Both the position numbers and the translations under genes were made by a program. From Paenibacillus_S sp043945595 (lineage in GTDB: Bacteria > Bacillota > Bacilli > Paenibacillales > NBRC-103111): DNA of 64,000 nucleotides. The stretch covers positions 2,418,001-2,482,000 of the forward strand of contig NZ_JBIFNP010000001.1 of assembly GCF_043945595.1 (NCBI RefSeq), given 5' to 3'. The notes beneath the pieces were generated by a model. The model was not told the DNA's origin. It ran no database searches and worked only from the letters and a program-made list of their open reading frames with translations. Positions 58,616 to 64,000 of the stretch are shown one piece after another (the stretch's first letter is position 1; every line of letters begins with the position of its first letter).

Positions 58616-58788
58616 GCGTCCAAAAACGTCTTGTTTTGTAACATGAGGTGTGGGTTTGACATATTTATATGAAAGGTTTGTGTTAGGGAATTACGGAGGT
58701 TAACGGCGGAAAAGTTTCTTGTTGACGCTGGATGCTGAGAGTGATAGGATATTGAAAAAGAATCATGTTATATAATATAACATAAAAA

Positions 58789-58859
58789 CTCTTGTATAAG
58801 CTCATTAATCGGAATGGGCGTTTCTACAGGCAACCGTAAATTGCCCCAGGCTACAAGAG
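58789..58859 (+). promoter_or_regulatory. Guanine-type purine riboswitch
   Basis: The P1 arms are CTCTTG and CAAGAG. The conserved core is present: TATAAG (J1/2), GTTTCTAC (J2/3), ACCGTAAAT in loop 3 and GCTAC in J3/1. C in the discriminating position (CTA) points to guanine-type rather than adenine-type recognition. Downstream, TCTGCGCCTCTTG (about 58933-58945) can pair with the P1 3' strand CAAGAGGCTGCAGA, giving a switch between two folds. It precedes a phosphoribosyltransferase gene and guaB. Confidence 0.88.
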
Positions 58860-58997
58860 GCTGCAGATGCAAGTAAAGAATTTCTTCCGTGGATGATCTA
58901 TGCGTTTCCGCCCGGAAAGAAGCTCTGGTCTGCGCCTCTTGTTCCTCGGGCTGTTTGTGTTACCCAGACAAGACTTAACTTCAGAGGAGTGAAGGAC

Positions 58998-59558
58998 ATG
59001 TACAGCAGCCTATCTGAATTGAACAGCTCTATCAACGGAGCGCGAACCGTCAAGATCGTAAAGGACAGTAAGACTACGTACGATTTTAAACTCTACCCGT
59101 TCGGCGAGAGGGGAACCTTTATTGAACCGAAGCTGACGGAGGAGATAACGGAGCATTTGACTGGAAGTATTACGGAACATTTTCCGGCATTCGATTACAT
59201 CGTCTCGCCTGAGCCGGGCGGTCATACATGGGGGATGCTTGCCGCCTACCGGCTTCGGAAGCCGATCAATATTTTGAGGCTGAGTACGGACTTGTACGAG
59301 GATTTCCCAATATGCGTGCGGCGGGAGACGGCGTACAATGAAAATTATATTTGCTTTGACGGATTCAACGAAGGGGACCGGGTTCTCCTGCTCGATGATG
59401 TTATCAGCTCCGGCGCAACCATCCGTTCGATTGCCGCTCAGTTGAGGCAAATGGGCATCCAGCTTGTCGGCATCCAGGCGATTCTTGCCAAAGGAGAGCA
59501 TTATTTGCAGCTTGAGCAGGACTTGAAGGTCCCTGTCTATTGCTTAGGCAAGGTGTAA
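58998..59558 (+). CDS. Purine phosphoribosyltransferase-like protein
   Basis: 186 residues of the type I phosphoribosyltransferase fold. The PRPP-binding motif is VLLLDDVISSGATIRSIAAQ. FDYIVSPEPGGHTWGMLAAY and FTEPKLTEEI-like regions (FIEPKLTEEITEHL) resemble adenine/xanthine phosphoribosyltransferases. Control by a guanine riboswitch suggests guanine or xanthine salvage, but the exact base is open. AGAGGAGTG precedes ATG 58998. IMP dehydrogenase follows 44 bases later. Confidence 0.85.
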   Translation: MYSSLSELNSSINGARTVKIVKDSKTTYDFKLYPFGERGTFIEPKLTEEITEHLTGSITEHFPAFDYIVSPEPGGHTWGMLAAYRLRKPINILRLSTDLYEDFPICVRRETAYNENYICFDGFNEGDRVLLLDDVISSGATIRSIAAQLRQMGIQLVGIQAILAKGEHYLQLEQDLKVPVYCLGKV

Positions 59559-59602
59559 GGAAAGGAAAATCATATAAATTACTTGGCAAGGAGAAGATGC
59601 CC

Positions 59603-61129
59603 ATGGCTTTTTATTATGACCAGCCTTCGAGAACGTTCAGCGATTATTTGCTTATCCCTAACTTAACGACCAAGAACTGCATTCCGGATAACGTCGTGCT
59701 GCGCACGCCCATTGCGAAATTCAAGAAAGGCGAACAGCCGCCGTTGGAAATCAATCTGCCTGTCAGTTCATCCATTATGCAGGCGGTGTCCGATCATAAC
59801 ATGGCAATCGCCTTGGCCCAATGCGGGGGCATCTCATTTATATACGGATCGCAGCCGGTTGAGCAGCAGGCGGAAATGATCCGCAAGGTGAAGAAATTCA
59901 AAGCAGGCTTTGTATTCAGCGATTCCAACCTCAAGCCTGACCACACGCTCGCGGATTTGCTTCGATTAAAGGCGCAAACGGGCCATTCCACTATTGCCGT
60001 TACGGACGATGGAGGGCCGTCGGGGCAATTGCTGGGAATCGTCACGAGCCGCGACTACCGGGAGAGCCGGATGCCGGCCGATACGAAAATTGCCGAGTTC
60101 ATGACTCCGCTGGCTTCCTTGGTGGTGGCTCACGAAGGGATTACGCTGTCAGAGGCGAATGAGTTGATCTGGGAGCATAAGCTGAACTGCCTTCCGGTCA
60201 TTCATGCGAACGGAAATCTGCTGTACCTTGTTTTTCGAAAAGATTACGACAGCTACAAGGAGTATCCTCTGGAGCTGCATGACGCAAACAAACAGCTCAT
60301 CGTCGGGGCCGGGATCAATACGAGGGATTATCGGGAGCGGGTTCCGGCTCTGGTCGAGGCAGGGGCGGACATTCTCTGTATCGATTCGTCCGACGGCTAT
60401 TCGGAATGGCAGGCGGAAACGATCCGCTATGTGAAAGAAACGTTCGGCGAGCAGGTGAAAATCGGCGCAGGCAATGTAGTGGACCGCGAAGGCTTCCTCT
60501 ATTTGGCCGAAGCCGGAGCGGATTTCGTCAAGGTCGGCATCGGCGGCGGCTCTATCTGCATCACCCGCGAGCAGAAGGGGATTGGCCGCGGTCAGGCAAG
60601 CGCCGTCATTGAAGTGGCGGAGGCGAGGCAGAAGTATTACGAGGACAAAGGAGTCTACGTCCCCCTTTGCTCGGACGGAGGCATTGTCCACGATTATCAT
60701 ATCGTGCTGGCTCTCGCCATGGGCGCGGACTTCGTGATGCTGGGCCGCTATTTTGCCCGCTTTGACGAAAGCCCGGGACGTAAGCTGCTGCTCGGCAGCA
60801 ACTTTGTCAAGGAATATTGGGGCGAAGGCTCCAGCCGAGCGCGCAACTGGCAGCGCTACGACTTCGGCGGCGAGAGCAAGGAAGCGAAGCTGGAGTTTGA
60901 AGAGGGAGTCGACTCTTTTATTCCGTATGCAGGACGGCTGAAGGACAATCTGGATTTGACTGTAAGCAAGATCAAATCGACCATGTGCAACTGCGGCGCG
61001 ATTACAATCCCTGAGCTCCAGCAAAAGGCCAGGTTGACGATGGTCTCCTCGACCAGCCTTGTGGAGGGCGGCGCGCACGATGTGATTCTGAAGGAGCGCA
61101 ACGGACAAACGACGATGCAGGGGGGATAG
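59603..61129 (+). CDS. guaB: IMP dehydrogenase
   Basis: 508 residues. IMP dehydrogenase oxidises IMP to XMP, the first committed step to GMP. Two CBS domains lie at about residues 105-220. The catalytic loop is GIGGGSICITREQKGIGRGQ with Cys319. DGGIVHDYHIVLALAMGADF and MLGRYFARFDE complete the phosphate site. Its start (TFSDYLLIPNLTTKNCIPDN) resembles a second group of IMPDH known from Bacillota. ATG 59603 lies 9 bases after AAGGAG. It shares the guanine riboswitch with the upstream gene. Confidence 0.92.
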   Translation: MAFYYDQPSRTFSDYLLIPNLTTKNCIPDNVVLRTPIAKFKKGEQPPLEINLPVSSSIMQAVSDHNMAIALAQCGGISFIYGSQPVEQQAEMIRKVKKFKAGFVFSDSNLKPDHTLADLLRLKAQTGHSTIAVTDDGGPSGQLLGIVTSRDYRESRMPADTKIAEFMTPLASLVVAHEGITLSEANELIWEHKLNCLPVIHANGNLLYLVFRKDYDSYKEYPLELHDANKQLIVGAGINTRDYRERVPALVEAGADILCIDSSDGYSEWQAETIRYVKETFGEQVKIGAGNVVDREGFLYLAEAGADFVKVGIGGGSICITREQKGIGRGQASAVIEVAEARQKYYEDKGVYVPLCSDGGIVHDYHIVLALAMGADFVMLGRYFARFDESPGRKLLLGSNFVKEYWGEGSSRARNWQRYDFGGESKEAKLEFEEGVDSFIPYAGRLKDNLDLTVSKIKSTMCNCGAITIPELQQKARLTMVSSTSLVEGGAHDVILKERNGQTTMQGG

Positions 61130-61320
61130 GCGCTCCCCCCTTGTAATTCAAGCTCCGATCAGGAGAAAGAGATGAAGGGACATGGCGGCTGATTTATATG
61201 CCCGATGTCTCTTTTCATTTTGGAGGGTGTTTCAGAAAAGCGGATTAAAGGTGCACATACCTGGAGGAACGAACTTATGATATGATGAATTCAAAGTGAA
61301 TATCAATAGGCAGGTGCACC

Positions 61321-61524
61321 GTGAAAAAGCAAATTTGGCTCCCCTTACTTTCGCCGCTTCCTTTCGTTTTGATGTATTATCTGAATTCCCGGAACGGTTT
61401 CGAAGCGCTGGTTTATTATGTTATTTTTTCGGTTTTGATAAGGGTATCGATGTTTTTTCATAAGAGAAAATCCAGCAGCGGCAGTAAATACAGCGATAGA
61501 ACGTATGACGACTATATGATCTGA
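61321..61524 (+). CDS. Small membrane protein, 67 residues
   Basis: The GTG start opens MKKQIWLPLLSPLPFVLMYY. Two short hydrophobic segments (residues about 4-20 and 29-46: ALVYYVIFSVLIRVSMFFH) are followed by a basic, Ser-rich tail that ends acidic (RTYDDYMI). No family is recognised. GGCAGGTG lies upstream. Confidence 0.55.
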   Translation: MKKQIWLPLLSPLPFVLMYYLNSRNGFEALVYYVIFSVLIRVSMFFHKRKSSSGSKYSDRTYDDYMI

Positions 61525-61621
61525 TACAGCTCTGGGGCTGATTCATATATTGCTAATACGCCCCCGAAATTAAGGCTTGAGGGAGACGCTCAATGCGCAA
61601 GTGCAATAATGTTTACAGCAG

Positions 61622-61668
61622 TAAAGGAGCAAGGCGGCTTGAATCTGCCTTGCTCCTTTATTTTTTTC
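61622..61668. terminator. Strong hairpin terminator
   Basis: TAAAGGAGCAAGGC pairs perfectly with GCCTTGCTCCTTTA over 14 bp, followed by seven T. The rest of the 423-base gap (61525-61947) has no intact gene. On the minus strand around 61790-61690 an HTH-like fragment (TQDEIALACGFTQYKDISK, then a stop) can be read. Confidence 0.9.
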
Positions 61669-61947
61669 GTCTGCCGCCGCTTTCTTCAGCAGCTGCTTGC
61701 GGGCCGCCTATTTGCTGATATCTTTATACTGAGTAAAGCCGCAAGCAAGCGCAATTTCATCTTGCGTGCGTTTTTGCTCATTTCGTATTAACCTTATTCT
61801 TCGGCCTAAGTCCGACATGTCATTAATCCCCACCAGTATTAGACTGAGAATGCGCAATTACGTTCACAGGCAGGATAACGACAGTGAGGAAGCGAATTCG
61901 ATTGAGGCACAATTTTCCATATTTTAGTTCTTGGAAGGAGAAGAGAA

Positions 61948-62529
61948 ATGGCAGAGATTCTTTTGTTGCACCACTCATTGGGACTGACAAAGGGTATTCA
62001 TGCTTTCGCCGACGAGCTCAGAGGGGCGGGTCACACGGTTCATGTTCCTGACCTTTTCGACGGTCATCTGTTTACCACGATCGAGGATGGCATGGCCTAT
62101 GTCGATGAGATCGGCTTCGAAGAGATAACAGAGCGAGGTATACGTGTCGCCAGTGAGTTTCCGCGGGAGATCATCTACGCGGGGTTTTCACTCGGTGTGG
62201 TTGCGGCTCAGAAGCTCGCTCAGACTCGTGAAGCCGCACGTGGTGCATTGTTGTTTTACTCTTGCGTTCCGACCTCGATGTTCGGTTGTCCCTGGCCAAC
62301 CGAACTGCCGGTGCAGATTCACGGCATGGATGCGGATCCCTATTTCGTTGATGGGGGCGACATTGAGGCAGCATGCGAGCTCGTGACTACTGCCGGTCAC
62401 GCCGAACTCTTTTTGTACCCAGGAGATCAGCACTTGTTCGCAGATAACAGTTTGCCGTCATATGACGCCAACGCAACGAGGCTGTTGTTGCAGCGTGTAC
62501 TCGAATTCCTCCAGCATTTGGATAACTGA
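61948..62529 (+). CDS. Dienelactone hydrolase family protein
   Basis: 193 residues of the alpha/beta-hydrolase fold. The nucleophile Ser81 is in YAGFSLGVVAAQ, the acid in IHGMDADPYF and the His in YPGDQHLFAD. The start MAEILLLHHSLGLTKGIHAF is typical of small dienelactone hydrolase-like proteins. AAGGAGAAGAG precedes the ATG. Its codon choice (CTC, CGT, GCC mixtures) differs slightly from its neighbours. The substrate is unknown. Confidence 0.9.
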   Translation: MAEILLLHHSLGLTKGIHAFADELRGAGHTVHVPDLFDGHLFTTIEDGMAYVDEIGFEEITERGIRVASEFPREIIYAGFSLGVVAAQKLAQTREAARGALLFYSCVPTSMFGCPWPTELPVQIHGMDADPYFVDGGDIEAACELVTTAGHAELFLYPGDQHLFADNSLPSYDANATRLLLQRVLEFLQHLDN

Positions 62530-62595
62530 GCGTTTGCTTAGGAACAGTCACATTCATGCGGTTAGCCAGTTACGCTAACTCGATAGATCAATTTG

Positions 62596-62640
62596 AGGCA
62601 GTCTACGACTTTATTTTCCAAGTCTTAAGACTGCCTTTCG
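62596..62640 (+). terminator. Terminator after the hydrolase gene
   Basis: AGGCAGTCT pairs with AGACTGCCT, followed by TTTCGTT. The loop sequence GTCTACGACTTTATT recurs at 62725-62739. Confidence 0.75.
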
Positions 62641-62889
62641 TTATTGTGAAGTTTAGTCTAATACTTATTTCTTAAAGGCAGCCGATTCTCTATCCCTAAA
62701 ATCATGTCAAATTCAAGGATTCCTGTCTACGACTTTATTCTCATCGGAAACTCATTTTTGTTTAAAATAATTCAATATAGTTGAACAAAGAAATATGAAT
62801 CTCTGCCGTATCAGCCTTATCTTCATCACTGGAAAATTATTTTAATAAAGGTATTGAAAAGTAGCCATGGTTGATGTATCCTAATATCA

Positions 62890-62947
62890 ATTCAACTTAG
62901 TGGAATAATGGTGTTCAAAGTTTAATAAAATAAACTAAAGTTGAATA
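62890..62947. promoter_or_regulatory. Inverted AGTTGAA-type sites upstream of the Tm-1-like gene
   Basis: AATTCAACTTAGT near 62890 and ACTAAAGTTGAAT near 62935 are nearly complementary. A third TATAGTTGAA lies near 62778. They are candidate regulator sites in an otherwise AT-rich gap of 447 bases with no gene. Confidence 0.4.
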
Positions 62948-62976
62948 TTATTAAAATTTGTGGAAGGAGGGGTCGT

Positions 62977-64000
62977 ATGGAGAAGGTAATCGGCTTGATT
63001 GGGTCGATGGATACAAAAGGTATAGAGTTTGACTTTGTTCGCCAAGAGCTGGAACGGCTCGGGCACCAAACTTTGATCATCGACACCGGCGTCATCGGAA
63101 AACCGCTGCTAAAGCCTGATATTACACGCGATCAAGTAGCGAGTGCTGCCGGACGCGATGTGAATGAGCTTGCTGCAAAGCAAGATCGGGGCGAGGCGAT
63201 GGCTGTCATGTCACAGGGAGCGGCTTTGATAGCCAAGCGGCTGTTTGACGAACGGAAAATAAACGGTCTGCTGGGGATGGGCGGAACGGCCGGAACGATT
63301 GTAAGCAGCACTGCAATGAGAACGCTTCCAATCGGATTTCCAAAGGTGATTGTCTCTACGGTTGCATCAGGAGACACCCGCGGGTACATAGGGACTAAAG
63401 ATATCGTATTGTTTCCGGCGGTGGTAGACGTTGCTGGAATAAACCGCATCAGCCGCGAAATTTTCACCAGGGCTGCAGGTGCGATAAGCGGGATGGTGAA
63501 AGCAATCCCGGTCTCTGCCAATGACAAGCCGATGATCGGGGCCAGCATGTTCGGCAATACGACACAATGTGTTGAACGTGCACGGTTCCGCCCTCGAAAA
63601 GGAGCAGTATGAAGTGCTTGTATTTCACTGCACAGGGACGGGGGGGCAGACGCTGGAGAGTCTGGTGGCTGACGGATACATTTCCGCCGTGCTGGATATC
63701 ACCACAACGGAATGGGCTGACGAAATTGCCGGTGGAGTCTTTGCTGCCGGTCCGGATCGGGGGGATGCCGCCTCCGCCAGGGGGATCCCGCAGGTTATCG
63801 TTCCCGGCTGTGTAGACATGGTCAACTTCTGGGCTGAGGAAACCGTTCCGCAGCAGTACTTGGATCGAAACTTGTACGTATGGAATCCGAATATTACATT
63901 GATGCGAACCACGCCTGAAGAGAATGCGCAAATCGGAAGGATCCTTGCCGACAAAGCCAATGCGAGTACGGGCCGGTCGCCTTCCTTCTTCCACTACAAG
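62977..64000 (+). CDS. Tm-1-like ATP-binding (UPF0261) protein, frameshifted and cut by the window edge
   Basis: The first 340 or so residues of a UPF0261 / Tm-1-like protein. The N-terminal ATP-binding domain has VIGLIGSMDTKGIEFDFVRQ, GLLGMGGTAGTIVSSTAMRT and VASGDTRGYIGTKDI. The C-terminal domain begins in another frame (ALEKEQYEVLVFHCTGTGGQ, EIAGGVFAAGPDRG, WNPNITLMRTTPEENAQIG). The frame changes near 63585 and fits one extra base. GGAAGGAGGGG precedes ATG 62977. Relatives often stand beside phosphoenolpyruvate-hydrolase-like TIM-barrel genes, which would lie outside the window. Function is unknown. Confidence 0.88.

Noticed and set aside
61609..61791. Plus-strand ORF of 60 residues
   Set aside because: It runs through a strong terminator hairpin and has no ribosome binding site.

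Overview
The window is chromosomal DNA from an endospore-forming Firmicute, most likely Paenibacillus or a close relative. The evidence is the 16S/23S rRNA sequence, the sporulation genes (spoVS, a five-gene gerP operon), the rny-ymdB-spoVS-...-miaB-ricA gene order shared with Bacillus subtilis, and features typical of Bacillota: a T-box, a guanine riboswitch and a GlnR/TnrA-type box. Most genes are on the + strand with strong AGGAGG-type ribosome binding sites. I see no prophage, plasmid, transposase or CRISPR array.

Layout. 1-9.2 kb: 3' end of rny, ymdB, spoVS, a dipeptidase, a 2-oxoacid:acceptor oxidoreductase (gamma, alpha, beta), pduL, miaB and ricA. 9.3-12.2 kb: an L,D-transpeptidase and an Hsp20-like gene on the minus strand, divergent from gerPABCDE, which has a sigma-K-like promoter. 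12.3-17.8 kb: an rRNA operon (16S, 23S, tRNA-Leu; no 5S seen) whose 23S gene carries an intervening sequence in helix 45. 17.8-23.4 kb: accessory genes (a decayed ORF, a CD3324-like protein, a methyltransferase, GntR, HPP, TetR and GDPD genes). 23.4-28 kb: a five-gene ABC transporter operon with a YtrA-type regulator. 28-35.4 kb: tRNA-Arg, small proteins, a four-PAS histidine kinase, an aldo/keto reductase, fumC and a Nudix gene. 35.7-37.7 kb: a T-box leader, a seryl-tRNA synthetase and an acetyltransferase. 38.4-43.1 kb: an arginine/ornithine/proline catabolic cluster (rocD, rocA, proline dehydrogenase, rocF). 43-50.8 kb: small genes, a phosphatase, a secreted GDPD, a heterodimeric ABC exporter and a nucleotidase. 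50.9-58.6 kb: a fused nitrate reductase/flavoprotein gene on the minus strand behind a GlnR/TnrA box, a MarR gene, a molybdate-type regulator and modAB; nitrate reductase needs the molybdenum cofactor, so these belong together. 58.8-61.1 kb: a guanine riboswitch, a phosphoribosyltransferase and IMP dehydrogenase. 61.3-64 kb: a small membrane protein, a dienelactone hydrolase and a truncated Tm-1-like gene.

The most notable signals are: (i) the 23S intervening sequence; (ii) a roughly 55-nt structured intergenic repeat found in three places with a compensatory base change, one copy sitting just before the 16S gene; (iii) several near-perfect palindromes positioned as operators; and (iv) frameshifts at 12 sites in 10 otherwise intact, conserved genes, which look more like indel errors in the assembly than real decay.
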